A DNA stretch of 64,000 nt from Pollutimonas thiosulfatoxidans (GTDB lineage: Bacteria; Pseudomonadota; Gammaproteobacteria; Burkholderiales; Burkholderiaceae_B), in contig NZ_CP022987.1 in assembly GCF_004022565.1 (NCBI RefSeq), positions 3,410,001 through 3,474,000 of the forward strand, read 5' to 3'. The notes beneath the pieces are model-generated. The model ran no database searches. It worked only from the letters and a program-made list of their open reading frames with translations, and was not told the origin of the DNA. Positions 37,275-45,696 of this stretch are shown here, in pieces. Each line of letters begins with the position of its first letter. Position 1 is the first letter of the stretch. Position numbers and translations under genes: made by a program.

Positions 37275-37556
37275 TCAGTCCTGACGATCTGTGACTTCCA
37301 GCAAGTGGTAGCCAAACTGGGTCTTGACTGGCCCTTGCACGACATTCAGCGGGGCGCTGAAGACGACTTCGTCAAATTCCTTCACCATGTCGCCGGGGCC
37401 AAAGCTGCCCAGGTTGCCGCCGTCGCGGCTGGATGGGCAACTGGAATTATCTTTTGCCACTTGGGCGAAATCTGCGCCGCCTTCAATCGCGGTTTTCAGG
37501 TCTTGGCACTGTTCTTCAGTGGCGACAAGGATGTGGCGGGCTGTGGCTTGGGTCAT
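37275..37556 (-). CDS. ppiC: Parvulin-type peptidyl-prolyl isomerase
   Basis: This 93-residue single-domain parvulin catalyses cis-trans isomerisation of prolyl bonds. The fold's motifs are plain: ARHILVATEEQ at the start, the core FAQVAKDNSSCPSSRDGGNLGSFG, MVKEFDEVVFS and VKTQFGYHLLEV at the end. Length matches cytoplasmic PpiC of E. coli; there is no signal peptide. The start at 37556 has an excellent AGAAGGAG ribosome-binding site. It stands alone between mtfA and a LysR gene. Confidence 0.95.
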   Translation of the reverse strand: MTQATARHILVATEEQCQDLKTAIEGGADFAQVAKDNSSCPSSRDGGNLGSFGPGDMVKEFDEVVFSAPLNVVQGPVKTQFGYHLLEVTDRQD

Positions 37557-37644
37557 GATGTGTGCTCCTTCTGAATGAACCCGACAGCTTAAAAGCAATC
37601 GCGGCCCGGTGCAAATGCCCGTCGGGGCCACTGCTGTCGGCCCG

Positions 37645-38538
37645 CTATGTTTGTTTGGCCTCATCGAGCAGCCAGTCGCGAAATGCCTGCAAGCCCGACA
37701 TCTTGGCTTTCGGGCGTGGGTAGATAAAGTAGTAGGCGCCAGCCGAATACGGCTCCACCGCAAACAAGCGGATCAAGGCTCCTTGCTTCAACTCGTCATC
37801 GATCAACAGTTCGGGCAGCAGGGCCACGCCCAGTCCGGCCTTCGCCGCTTCGGCCACCATGGAAAACAAATCGAAACGCGGCCCCGGCGCTCCGGCCGGC
37901 TCGGGCAGGCCGTGAAACTCAAACCACCGGGGCCAGGCGTTAGGGCGGGATGCGGAATGCAGCAGCTTGAAGCGCGCGATGTCGGGGTGTGCCGCTGGGC
38001 GCCCATGCTGGGCAATAAAGGATGGACTGCACACGACCACCTGGCTTTCTTCGGCGATGAGGTCATAGTCGCAGTTGGGCCAGTCGGGCTGCCCGAAGAT
38101 GATGCCCGCGTCCAGGCCGGTGCCCGAGAATTCGAAGCGGTCCAGTTGCGTGGAAAGATTCAGCACCAGACCGGGATGTGTATGCGCCAGCTTGCGCAGG
38201 CGCGGCATCAGCCAGCGCGTGGCGAAGGTGGGCACGACGGCCAGGTTCAGTACACCGCCGCCTTGCCGGGTGGCCATCATCTCGCGAACGACGCCTTCAA
38301 GTTCATCCAGGCACGGAACCAGGCGCGCCCAGAGCAGGTCCGCCGCGGCTGTCGGATGCAAACTGCGCGGGCGACGCTCGAACAGCGTCAGGTCAAAGAA
38401 GCTTTCCAGGCTCTGTATCTGCTTGCTGACGGCGCTTTGGGTAACGGACAGCTCTTGTGCGGCCTTGCTGATGCTGCGCAGGCGGTAGACGATTTCAAAG
38501 GCGGTCAGGGCCGGAAGAGGAGGGTAGCGGGTTCTCAT
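37645..38538 (-). CDS. LysR-family regulator (GcvA-like)
   Basis: This 297-residue LysR-type regulator starts PPLPALTAFEIVYRLRSISKAAQELSV and has TQSAVSKQIQSLESFF as the recognition helix, a pattern of the GcvA/DsdC branch. A periplasmic-binding-like effector domain follows. It is divergent from the 2-oxoadipate dioxygenase gene, 139 bases away, and is the likely regulator of that gene and the aminotransferase after it. The gap 38539-38677 shows no perfect dyad outside a GGCGCC repeat. Confidence 0.88.
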   Translation of the reverse strand: MRTRYPPLPALTAFEIVYRLRSISKAAQELSVTQSAVSKQIQSLESFFDLTLFERRPRSLHPTAAADLLWARLVPCLDELEGVVREMMATRQGGGVLNLAVVPTFATRWLMPRLRKLAHTHPGLVLNLSTQLDRFEFSGTGLDAGIIFGQPDWPNCDYDLIAEESQVVVCSPSFIAQHGRPAAHPDIARFKLLHSASRPNAWPRWFEFHGLPEPAGAPGPRFDLFSMVAEAAKAGLGVALLPELLIDDELKQGALIRLFAVEPYSAGAYYFIYPRPKAKMSGLQAFRDWLLDEAKQT

Positions 38539-38677
38539 AAGATAGCGCCATGGTATTCCAGCCAGGAATGCCAGGGCAAGTTAATTTCGCTTTACGCTGC
38601 TGTCGAACATTTCGATAATCTTTGCATCCGGCGCCCTGCCAGGCGCCTTCGTTCATTATCCTTGCAAGCGATTTCCT

Positions 38678-39724
38678 ATGTCTACTGTGTCGACCCCTCT
38701 CGTTACTCTATTAAACGCCTGTCTGGGCGAGGCCCGCAGCGGCGAGCTCATGCAATTGATGCATATCCCGGAAGTATTCCACAAAGGCATTAATCCTGAT
38801 CCCGACCAGAACCTCGTCAGCCGGGCTGAACTGGCTTTCGCACTGAACATGTTGTTGTTCCGCGACTTGCTGGAGCGGGTGCCCGAGGGCAAGGCCTACA
38901 CACAAGATACCTTGGCTACGGGTGGGCGTGTTTTCTTCGACCACGGTGCCGTGCGCACGGTCGCGTTGCCGCGCTGCGGTGCCCTGCCGGGCGGTGAGGA
39001 ATGCTTGACGCGCGTGCTGGCGCCGCTGGGCTATCGGCTTAACGAAATCTATCCCTTGCCGCGCCTGAAGATGACAGGGCGCTCTTATGTGCACGACGAT
39101 CTGCCTGAAGAGATGCCTCAGTTCTTCGTCAGCGAGCTGCATGTCGACCGGTTCTCTCCCGCTTTTCAAAAGGCGGCGGAACGCGTGGTGGCCGATAGCG
39201 TCGACCCGTTGGACGCCATTCATCATGACTTGCTGAACACACTGGCGGCAGAGCGCGCCTTGCCTTGGCGCGATGCCCTGGCCCTGCTGACGGCGATGTT
39301 CCGTTGCTTTGATCGTCAGCATGGCACGCCGGCCCTGGCGGATTATGAGATCCTTCAGGCAGAATCACAGGAAATGGCCTGGATCAGCACCGAAGGCAAT
39401 GCCTTCAATCATGTAACTGACCGGGTGCCTAATGTAGAACAGCTGCGCGATGAGCAAGAGCAGTTGGGGCGGTCCATCAAGCCGAATGTAGAAGTTGCCG
39501 CCCGCGGCAGCGTGCGTCAGACTGCTTACCGTGCAGCCCAGGTCGAGCGCGTGTTCCGCAGCGAGCAGGGTTGTGTGCTGCGCCGCGTGCCCGGCTCGTT
39601 TTACGAGTTTATTTCGCGCGACCGCGTAGATCACGCCCAAGAGGGCAAGAAGCTGGACCTGGGTTTTGACAGCGGCAACGCCACAGCGATTTTTCAGATG
39701 ACTGCGGCAGAGGCAGTCGGCTGA
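38678..39724 (+). CDS. 2-oxoadipate dioxygenase/decarboxylase (HglS, DUF1338)
   Basis: This 348-residue member of the former DUF1338 family contains FHKGINPDPDQN, GRVFFDHGAVRTV and NHVTDRVPN; the histidines are candidate metal ligands. In Pseudomonas putida the family enzyme HglS (YdcJ) oxidatively converts 2-oxoadipate to D-2-hydroxyglutarate in the D-lysine/2-aminoadipate route, using Fe(II) and O2. The aminotransferase 42 bases downstream could supply 2-oxoadipate from 2-aminoadipate. A GcvA-like regulator is divergent. Family assignment is strong; the role here is inferred. Confidence 0.85.
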   Translation: MSTVSTPLVTLLNACLGEARSGELMQLMHIPEVFHKGINPDPDQNLVSRAELAFALNMLLFRDLLERVPEGKAYTQDTLATGGRVFFDHGAVRTVALPRCGALPGGEECLTRVLAPLGYRLNEIYPLPRLKMTGRSYVHDDLPEEMPQFFVSELHVDRFSPAFQKAAERVVADSVDPLDAIHHDLLNTLAAERALPWRDALALLTAMFRCFDRQHGTPALADYEILQAESQEMAWISTEGNAFNHVTDRVPNVEQLRDEQEQLGRSIKPNVEVAARGSVRQTAYRAAQVERVFRSEQGCVLRRVPGSFYEFISRDRVDHAQEGKKLDLGFDSGNATAIFQMTAAEAVG

Positions 39725-39766
39725 GCGGCTGGCCGGGCTACGTTAACCATTACAACCAAGGTTTCT

Positions 39767-40945
39767 ATGTCGAGCAAACACCTGATGGACACCTACCGTC
39801 GCGCACCGCTGGCTTTCAGCCGTGGCGAGGGCATCTACCTGTACACCGATGACGCCACCCCCTATATGGACTTGACCAGCGGGATCGGTGTGAACAACCT
39901 GGGCTACAGCCATCCGCACATCGTACGGGCGCTCACCGAGCAGGCCGGCAAGCTATGGCACGTATCGAATCAATTTCGTATTCCGGGTCAGGAGCGGCTG
40001 GCGGATCGGCTGTGCGAGGCGAGCTTCGCTGATCGCGCATTCTTTGCCAACAGCGGTGCGGAAGCTGTCGAGTGCGCCTTGAAGCTGGCGCGCCGCTATT
40101 TCGATGTCAGCGGGCAGCCCGATCGATGGCGCACCATCGTATTCGATGGGGCCTTCCATGGGCGCACGTTCGCCTCCATCATGGCGGGCGACGGCGAACA
40201 GTACCGCGAGGGCTATGCCCCCCATATGGATGGATTCGACCGTGCCCAGTTCGGCAACCTGGATTCCGTGCGGGCACTGATACGCGAAAACACGGCGGCC
40301 ATCATGGTAGAGCCCGTACAGGGCGAGGGCGGCGTGCGGGCTGCCAGCGCTGAGTTCCTGGCGGGCCTGCGCCAACTTGCGGACGAGTATGGTCTGCTGC
40401 TTATTTTGGACGAGGTGCAAAGCGGCAATGGCCGTACCGGCAAGCTGTATTGTCATGAGTGGTCGGGCATCACGCCCGACATCATGGCTACTGCGAAAGG
40501 CCTGGGTGCCGGCTTTCCGATGGCCGTATGTCTGGCAACCGAGGCGGTCTCGCAGGGCTTTGGGGTGGGTAACCACGGCACCACCTTCGGCGGAAACCCG
40601 CTAGCCATGGCGGTGGGTAATGCCGTCCTGGACGTGCTGACCGAGCCCGGATTCCTGGATTCCGTGCAGGATATTGCCGTGTATTTGCGCAAGGGCCTGA
40701 CCGATCTGGTCGATCGGCATCCTGCACTGATACGGGCACCGCTGCGCGGCTCAGGCCTGATGATAGGCCTGCCGGCCATCGCGCCCAATACGGAAATCGT
40801 GAGCGCTTTCCGGCAGCAAGGCGTGCTGGCACTGACGGCGCGTGACAACATCGTTCGCCTGCTGCCCCCGCTGGTCATTACGCGAGATCAGGTCGATGCC
40901 GCGCTGCACGCCATGGATGCTGCGCTTGCCGGGTTGGCTGCCTAA
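39767..40945 (+). CDS. Class III aminotransferase (acetylornithine aminotransferase-like)
   Basis: This 392-residue PLP enzyme of the ArgD/GabT class has DLTSGIGVNNLGYSHP, FFANSGAEAVECALKLAR, AFHGRTFAS, LILDEVQSGNGRTGKL and the PLP lysine in ATAKGLGAGFPMAV. It transfers an omega- or alpha-amino group to 2-oxoglutarate. Automated naming would be ArgD, but it follows the 2-oxoadipate dioxygenase gene in one transcription unit, so a lysine or 2-aminoadipate substrate is at least as likely. An AACCAAGG ribosome-binding site precedes the ATG. It overlaps the 3' end of the convergent LysR gene by four bases. Confidence 0.85.
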   Translation: MSSKHLMDTYRRAPLAFSRGEGIYLYTDDATPYMDLTSGIGVNNLGYSHPHIVRALTEQAGKLWHVSNQFRIPGQERLADRLCEASFADRAFFANSGAEAVECALKLARRYFDVSGQPDRWRTIVFDGAFHGRTFASIMAGDGEQYREGYAPHMDGFDRAQFGNLDSVRALIRENTAAIMVEPVQGEGGVRAASAEFLAGLRQLADEYGLLLILDEVQSGNGRTGKLYCHEWSGITPDIMATAKGLGAGFPMAVCLATEAVSQGFGVGNHGTTFGGNPLAMAVGNAVLDVLTEPGFLDSVQDIAVYLRKGLTDLVDRHPALIRAPLRGSGLMIGLPAIAPNTEIVSAFRQQGVLALTARDNIVRLLPPLVITRDQVDAALHAMDAALAGLAA

Positions 40946-41820
40946 CGGTGGTCCAGGGCCAGCCTGGCGATGGCCTCCAGCAGGTAGGCGTCGGCGGACA
41001 AGACATAGCTGATGGTAAATTGCAGGTCCTCCAGTTGTCCGTCGACCACATCGACGATGCGCAGTTCCCCGCTTTTCAGTTCGGACTGAATGATTGTGGG
41101 CGGCATGACGGATACGCCGATGCCTCCGGCGCACATGCGGGCGATGGCCGACAAAGAGGTGTTGCCGTATAGCTTGAAGTCGGCAATGCCAGCGCGCACG
41201 AACATGTCGCGCAGGCCCTGGTAAGGATGAGTCACTTTGGAATAAGTGATGATCGGAAACTGCGCAATGTCTTTCAAGGTGATGCGGCCTGCGGGCAGGG
41301 GCAGCGAGGGCGGCGCTACCCAGGCCATGGGGTAGCGCACGTAATCGTGATTGCGCACGTTGGGCGCAAGTATGGGCATCGACGGAATGATCATGTCCAG
41401 ATCACCCCGCAATAGGGAATCCCGCAGGTTCGCTGAAACGTCTACCTCGATGTCGACAACAACAGAGGGATAGACCGTCTGCATCTTCTGCACCAGTCCA
41501 ACCAGTTGGGTATGCGCGATGGTCTCGGCCACACCGAGGCGGATATGGCCGCGCAAGGTATCCGATGTACCGACCGTGTGCTGTATCTCGGATTGCAGCC
41601 GTAGCATCTGTTCCGCATAAGGCAGTAGTTCGCGGCCCTTGGGCGTGACCACCGTTCGTCGTGGCTGACGATCTATCAGCGGCATGCCTATGGTGCTTTC
41701 CAACTGTGCTATGCGCTGCGACACCGCAGATTGCGTGGTGTTCAGGCGTTTCGCTGTATGACCAAATCCGCCGAGCCGGACCACCCACACAAAGGTTTCC
41801 AGGTTTTTAAGGGTAATCAT
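40942..41820 (-). CDS. LysR-family regulator of the 5-oxoproline operon (putative)
   Basis: This 292-residue LysR-type regulator has MITLKNLETFVWVVRLGGFGHTAKRLN with TTQSAVSQRIAQLE as its winged-helix, then an effector domain. It is divergent from the D-glutamate cyclase-like/TRAP/oxoprolinase operon and just upstream of its start codon sits a perfect inverted repeat (41832-41854). It most likely controls that operon and itself; the inducer could be 5-oxoproline or D-glutamate, by inference from the structural genes. Confidence 0.88.
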   Translation of the reverse strand: MITLKNLETFVWVVRLGGFGHTAKRLNTTQSAVSQRIAQLESTIGMPLIDRQPRRTVVTPKGRELLPYAEQMLRLQSEIQHTVGTSDTLRGHIRLGVAETIAHTQLVGLVQKMQTVYPSVVVDIEVDVSANLRDSLLRGDLDMIIPSMPILAPNVRNHDYVRYPMAWVAPPSLPLPAGRITLKDIAQFPIITYSKVTHPYQGLRDMFVRAGIADFKLYGNTSLSAIARMCAGGIGVSVMPPTIIQSELKSGELRIVDVVDGQLEDLQFTISYVLSADAYLLEAIARLALDHR

Positions 41821-41831
41821 GTTTTTCTTTA

Positions 41832-41854
41832 TGCCATCATAAAAAGTGATGGCA
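41832..41854. promoter_or_regulatory. LysR-type operator: perfect 8-bp inverted repeat
   Basis: TGCCATCA, seven bases, TGATGGCA. The core ATCA-N7-TGAT fits the T-N11-A pattern bound by LysR-type regulators. It begins 12 bases upstream of the LysR start codon at 41820 and is 85 bases upstream of the first gene of the divergent operon, a normal position for autoregulation with divergent activation. Confidence 0.7.
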
Positions 41855-41938
41855 GACCATAACTTTAAATCGTTTGTTTGTATAGCCCGACTGCCTTTTA
41901 ATAGCCGGTCTCAGCTTATTTTCTTTAGGATGCACGGC

Positions 41939-42727
41939 GTGACTCGCAATTCATTGATCCCTCGCGAACTTCGTCAACAGATACGCACAGGCGCGATACA
42001 GGGCCAGACATCTGGTATGGCGCCCGGCTTCGTACAAGCCAATCTGGCCATCCTGCCCAAGGACTGGGCCGACGACTTCCTGGCCTTTTGTCATGTGAAC
42101 CCCAAGTCCTGTCCGGTCATCGGCATGACTCAGCCGGGCGATCCCTTCCTGCCGCTGTTGGGCGAAGAGATCGATCTGCGCAGCGATCTGCCTGGCTACT
42201 ACGTCTGGGAAAACGGCGTACGCGTGCAGGAAACGACGGATGTTTCGTCCTTATGGCGCGATGATCTGGTCGGCTTTGCCATCGGCTGCTCGTTCTCGTT
42301 CGAGCATGCCTTGATGGACGCCGGCATCAGGCTGCGCCATATCGAGGAAGGGCGCAATGTCGCGATCTTCCGCAGCAATATTCCATGCGCCCCTGCCGGC
42401 CGGTTTCAAGGTCCGATGGTGGTGTCCATGCGTTCGATGACGCCGGCCGACGCCATCCGTGCCATCCAGATCTGTACCCGCTTTCCGAACGTGCACGGCG
42501 CACCCGTGCATTTTGGCGATCCGGCAGCCATAGGCATTGCGGACCTGAACAAACCCGACTACGGCGACGTCGTCGAGATAAGACCCGGCGAGGTGCCGGT
42601 GTTCTGGGCTTGTGGCGTTACGCCGCAAGCCGTACTGCAGACCAGCAAACCCCCGTTTTGCATTACCCATGCGCCCGGATCCATGCTGATCACTGATCTT
42701 CGCATCAGCGAGATCTCGCTGTTCTAA
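41939..42727 (+). CDS. D-glutamate cyclase-like putative hydro-lyase (DUF1445)
   Basis: This 262-residue protein has the DUF1445 layout: RELRQQIRTGAIQGQTSGMAPGFVQANLAILP, the central DLVGFAIGCSFSFEHALMDAG and the late FWACGVTPQAV and CITHAPGSMLITD. A mammalian homologue with this domain converts D-glutamate to 5-oxo-D-proline; bacterial members are annotated as putative hydro-lyases. Here it lies in one unit with a TRAP transporter and 5-oxoprolinase, so a glutamate/5-oxoproline role is well supported by context. GTG 41939 is chosen because AGGA lies eight bases upstream; ATG 41930 would overlap that site. Confidence 0.8.
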   Translation: MTRNSLIPRELRQQIRTGAIQGQTSGMAPGFVQANLAILPKDWADDFLAFCHVNPKSCPVIGMTQPGDPFLPLLGEEIDLRSDLPGYYVWENGVRVQETTDVSSLWRDDLVGFAIGCSFSFEHALMDAGIRLRHIEEGRNVAIFRSNIPCAPAGRFQGPMVVSMRSMTPADAIRAIQICTRFPNVHGAPVHFGDPAAIGIADLNKPDYGDVVEIRPGEVPVFWACGVTPQAVLQTSKPPFCITHAPGSMLITDLRISEISLF

Positions 42728-42744
42728 CGATAACTGGAGTAGAC

Positions 42745-43800
42745 ATGTCACATTCAAAATGGCTTAAGCCATTGCTGTCCCTGGCCCTTGCCGCTAGCGT
42801 ATCCACAATCGCCGTGGCCGAAGATTTGCCCAAGGCAAAACTGAACGTTGTCGGTAGCTGGAGCAACCTGTCGCAGTACAAAGACTTCGAATACCCGTTC
42901 TGGACCAAGGAAATCCCCGAGAAATCCAACGGTGCGATTACCGCGCAGATCAAGGGCCTGAATGAACTCGGCCTGAAAGGCGGCGAAATCGGCCGACTGA
43001 TGCAGCAGGGCGTGATCCAGTTCGCGTCCATCCCTCCCGGCTACCTCGCCAGCGACGACCCGCGTAACGAAGTGATCGACTTGGCGGGCCTGAGCCCCGA
43101 TATCGAAACCGCTCGCAAGGTCACCGAAGCCTATCGCCCCGTCCTGGAAAAACTGTACGCGGAAAAATATGACGCCAAGCTATTGGGCGTATGGCCGTTC
43201 TCGAGCCAGGTGCTGTATTGCAAGGCGCCCATCACGGGCTTGAAGGACTTGGCCGGAAAGAAAGTGCGCACGGGGAATCGCACGCTTACCGATTTTGTCG
43301 GCGCGCTGGGTGGTACGGGCGTAACGCTGACCTTTGCCGAGGTCGTGCAAGCCTTGCAAACCGGCGTGGTCGATTGCGCCATTACCGGCACGCTGTCGGG
43401 CTATTCGGCCAAGTGGTACGAAGTCAGCGACTATCTGTACACCTTGCCGGTAGGCTGGAGCCAGGTCGTGCATAGCGTCAGCAACAAGGCGTGGGACAAG
43501 CTTGATCCCAAGACGCAGGCTTTCCTGCAAAAGGAAATTCAAGGTCTCGAAGACCGCATCTGGATCGCAGCCGACAAAGAGACAGCTGAAGGCATCGCCT
43601 GCAATACAGGCAACGCTCCTTGCCCTTACGGAGATCCAGCCAAGATGCAAGCCGTCGAGTTCTCGGATGCCGACCGCGATGCACTGCACAAGCTGCTTGA
43701 AGATGTCGTGGTCAAGTCCTGGAGCCAGCGCTGCGGCCCGGCGTGCAGCGCCGATTTCAATGAAACCGTCGGCCCGGTCGTCGGCATTACCCTGCCCTAA
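42745..43800 (+). CDS. TRAP transporter substrate-binding protein (DctP type)
   Basis: This 351-residue periplasmic binding protein has a Sec signal peptide of about 25 residues (KWLKPLLSLALAASVSTIAVA, cut before EDLPKA). The mature part has the DctP pattern, including GLKDLAGKKVRTGNRTLTDF and the ligand-arginine region, and EVVQALQTGVVDCAITG. Members bind small carboxylates by a salt bridge to an arginine. The mature protein has cysteine pairs (IACNTGNAPC, RCGPAC) that are not general in the family and might form disulfides. It works with the two membrane genes that follow. Confidence 0.92.
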   Translation: MSHSKWLKPLLSLALAASVSTIAVAEDLPKAKLNVVGSWSNLSQYKDFEYPFWTKEIPEKSNGAITAQIKGLNELGLKGGEIGRLMQQGVIQFASIPPGYLASDDPRNEVIDLAGLSPDIETARKVTEAYRPVLEKLYAEKYDAKLLGVWPFSSQVLYCKAPITGLKDLAGKKVRTGNRTLTDFVGALGGTGVTLTFAEVVQALQTGVVDCAITGTLSGYSAKWYEVSDYLYTLPVGWSQVVHSVSNKAWDKLDPKTQAFLQKEIQGLEDRIWIAADKETAEGIACNTGNAPCPYGDPAKMQAVEFSDADRDALHKLLEDVVVKSWSQRCGPACSADFNETVGPVVGITLP

Positions 43801-43802
43801 TC

Positions 43803-44408
43803 ATGCAAAAGCTCTACACCTGGGCCGAGCGGCTCAGCAGGGCCGCTACCTGGGGTAGCGCGGCCTTGCTGTTTGCCGTGGCCGCTTACATCACCCTTGA
43901 CGTGGTCATGCGCAAGTTGCTGAATATATCGCTGCACGGCAGCGATGAGCTGGCCGGCTACGCCCTTGCCATCAGCACGAGCTGGGGGCTGTCGTTTTCC
44001 CTGTTGCGGCGCGCCAATATCCGGATAGACGCTCTGTACTCTCGCTTGCCGCAGCGCTGGACGGTTTGGCTGGATCTGCTGGGCCTGATCGCGATGGGTA
44101 TCTTCATGGCGTTTGTGACGTGGTTCGCCACTCAGATGCTGATCAGTTCGGCAACCATGAATGCCACTGCAAGTACACAATTGCAGACGCCGCTGATTAT
44201 TCCGCAAGGCTTGTGGGTCGCCGGATTCATGCTGTTCATGTTTGTTCTGGTGGTTCTCATCTTGCGCGTAGTAGGTTTGCTGGTCCGTGGCGACACGGCA
44301 GGCGTTCGCCTTATCGCAGGCATCCGCAGCGTTGAAGAGGAAGTCAGCGACGAGGTGTCGCCGCAGACGCTGCAGGCGATTCAATCAGAGGTGCCCCATG
44401 CTCGTTAA
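43803..44408 (+). CDS. TRAP transporter small membrane subunit (DctQ type)
   Basis: This 201-residue membrane protein has four hydrophobic segments and the DctQ pattern LDVVMRKLLNISLHGSDELAGYAL near residue 30. DctQ anchors the large DctM subunit and may contact the binding protein. The start follows the binding-protein stop by two bases, and the stop overlaps the dctM start by 11. The C-terminal 35 residues are hydrophilic and acidic, lying in the cytoplasm. Confidence 0.9.
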   Translation: MQKLYTWAERLSRAATWGSAALLFAVAAYITLDVVMRKLLNISLHGSDELAGYALAISTSWGLSFSLLRRANIRIDALYSRLPQRWTVWLDLLGLIAMGIFMAFVTWFATQMLISSATMNATASTQLQTPLIIPQGLWVAGFMLFMFVLVVLILRVVGLLVRGDTAGVRLIAGIRSVEEEVSDEVSPQTLQAIQSEVPHAR

Positions 44409-45681
44409 CGCCTTGATGTTATTACTGGGGATGCTGGCCCTGGCCGTTCCTGTGGCTGCGGCCATGGGCATACTGGGGCTGGTCCTGGATCAGCTCTATT
44501 CAATGCTGCCTTTATATAGAGCCAGCGGCGAAGTATTTTGGTCGACCAGCACCGATTTCCTGCTGGTTTCCATACCGATGTTCATATTGCTGGGCGAGCT
44601 TATGCTGCGGGCCGGCATGGCCGAGCGCCTGTACGATGCCATGGAAAAATGGCTGGGCTGGCTACCCGGCGGTCTGATGCACGCCAACATTGGCGCCTGT
44701 GCCGCCTTTGCCGCCACATCGGGATCCAGCGTGGCCACGGCTGCCACCATCGGAACGGTGGCGATTCCCCAGGGCGAGCGACACGGCTATTCGCCACCGC
44801 TATTTCTGGGCACCTTGGCCGCGGGCGGTACGCTAGGCATCTTGATTCCGCCGTCCATCAACATGATCATCTACGGCACGCTCACCGATACTTCGGTGCC
44901 ACAGCTCTACCTTGCGGGCTTTTTTCCCGGACTGGTACTGGCGGTCATCTTTTCGCTGACCGTGGTCGTTGCTTGCTACTTCAGGCCCGCCTGGGGAGGC
45001 GTCCGTCAGGAAACTACCTGGCGTGCGCGGTTTGCGTCGCTGATTAACCTGGTGCCGCCATTGCTGATCTTCGTGGTGGTGGTCGGATCGATTTATGCCG
45101 GGATCGCAACGCCTACAGAAGCTGCTGCCGTCGGCGTCATGGCAGCACTGGCCTTGGCTGCGTTGTATAAAAGCCTTTCCTGGGCGATGCTGCGCGAGGC
45201 CGCAGAAAGTACGATACGTACGTCGTCGATGGTCATTCTGATCGTTCTGGCGGCCTACTTCCTGAATTTCGTACTGGTGGGCATCGGCTTGACCGATAAA
45301 CTGACAAGCACCATCTTGAGCCTGGGCTGGACGCCCATGCAGACATTCATGGCAGTTGTGCTGTTTTACCTGGTGTTGGGCTGTTTCCTGGAAACGCTGT
45401 CCATGATGGTCACAACGATACCAATCACCGCGCCGTTGATGATAAGCATGGGCTTCGATCCGGTCTGGTTTGGCATCGTGGTTATGGTGCTGCTTGAAAT
45501 GGCACTGATCACGCCGCCTGTCGGGCTTAACCTGTTTGTCGTACAGGGCGTGCGCAGGGGTGGCTCGCTGAATGACGTTATCTTTGGGGCAATTCCCTTT
45601 GTTTTCGCCTTGATGGCCATGGTGGCATTGCTGGCCTTTGTGCCGGGCGTGGCTACCTGGTTGCCGCAACAGTTTTATTGA
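44398..45681 (+). CDS. TRAP transporter large permease subunit (DctM type)
   Basis: This 427-residue membrane protein has about twelve segments and the DctM motifs LVSIPMFILLGELMLRAGM, GACAAFAATSGSSVATAATIG and LIPPSINMIIYGTLTDTS. It couples sodium entry to uptake of the ligand delivered by the binding protein. The start at 44398 is chosen because family similarity begins there; a longer frame to 44287 has no similarity. With the oxoprolinase after it, the substrate may be 5-oxoproline or D-glutamate, an inference from context. Confidence 0.93.
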   Translation: MLVNALMLLLGMLALAVPVAAAMGILGLVLDQLYSMLPLYRASGEVFWSTSTDFLLVSIPMFILLGELMLRAGMAERLYDAMEKWLGWLPGGLMHANIGACAAFAATSGSSVATAATIGTVAIPQGERHGYSPPLFLGTLAAGGTLGILIPPSINMIIYGTLTDTSVPQLYLAGFFPGLVLAVIFSLTVVVACYFRPAWGGVRQETTWRARFASLINLVPPLLIFVVVVGSIYAGIATPTEAAAVGVMAALALAALYKSLSWAMLREAAESTIRTSSMVILIVLAAYFLNFVLVGIGLTDKLTSTILSLGWTPMQTFMAVVLFYLVLGCFLETLSMMVTTIPITAPLMISMGFDPVWFGIVVMVLLEMALITPPVGLNLFVVQGVRRGGSLNDVIFGAIPFVFALMAMVALLAFVPGVATWLPQQFY

Positions 45682-45696
45682 GAAGGACAAAGCTAA

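Noticed and set aside
39767..40945. Calling this gene argD outright
   Set aside because: Sequence places it in the ArgD/GabT class, but context with the 2-oxoadipate dioxygenase makes lysine or aminoadipate just as likely, so no symbol was given.
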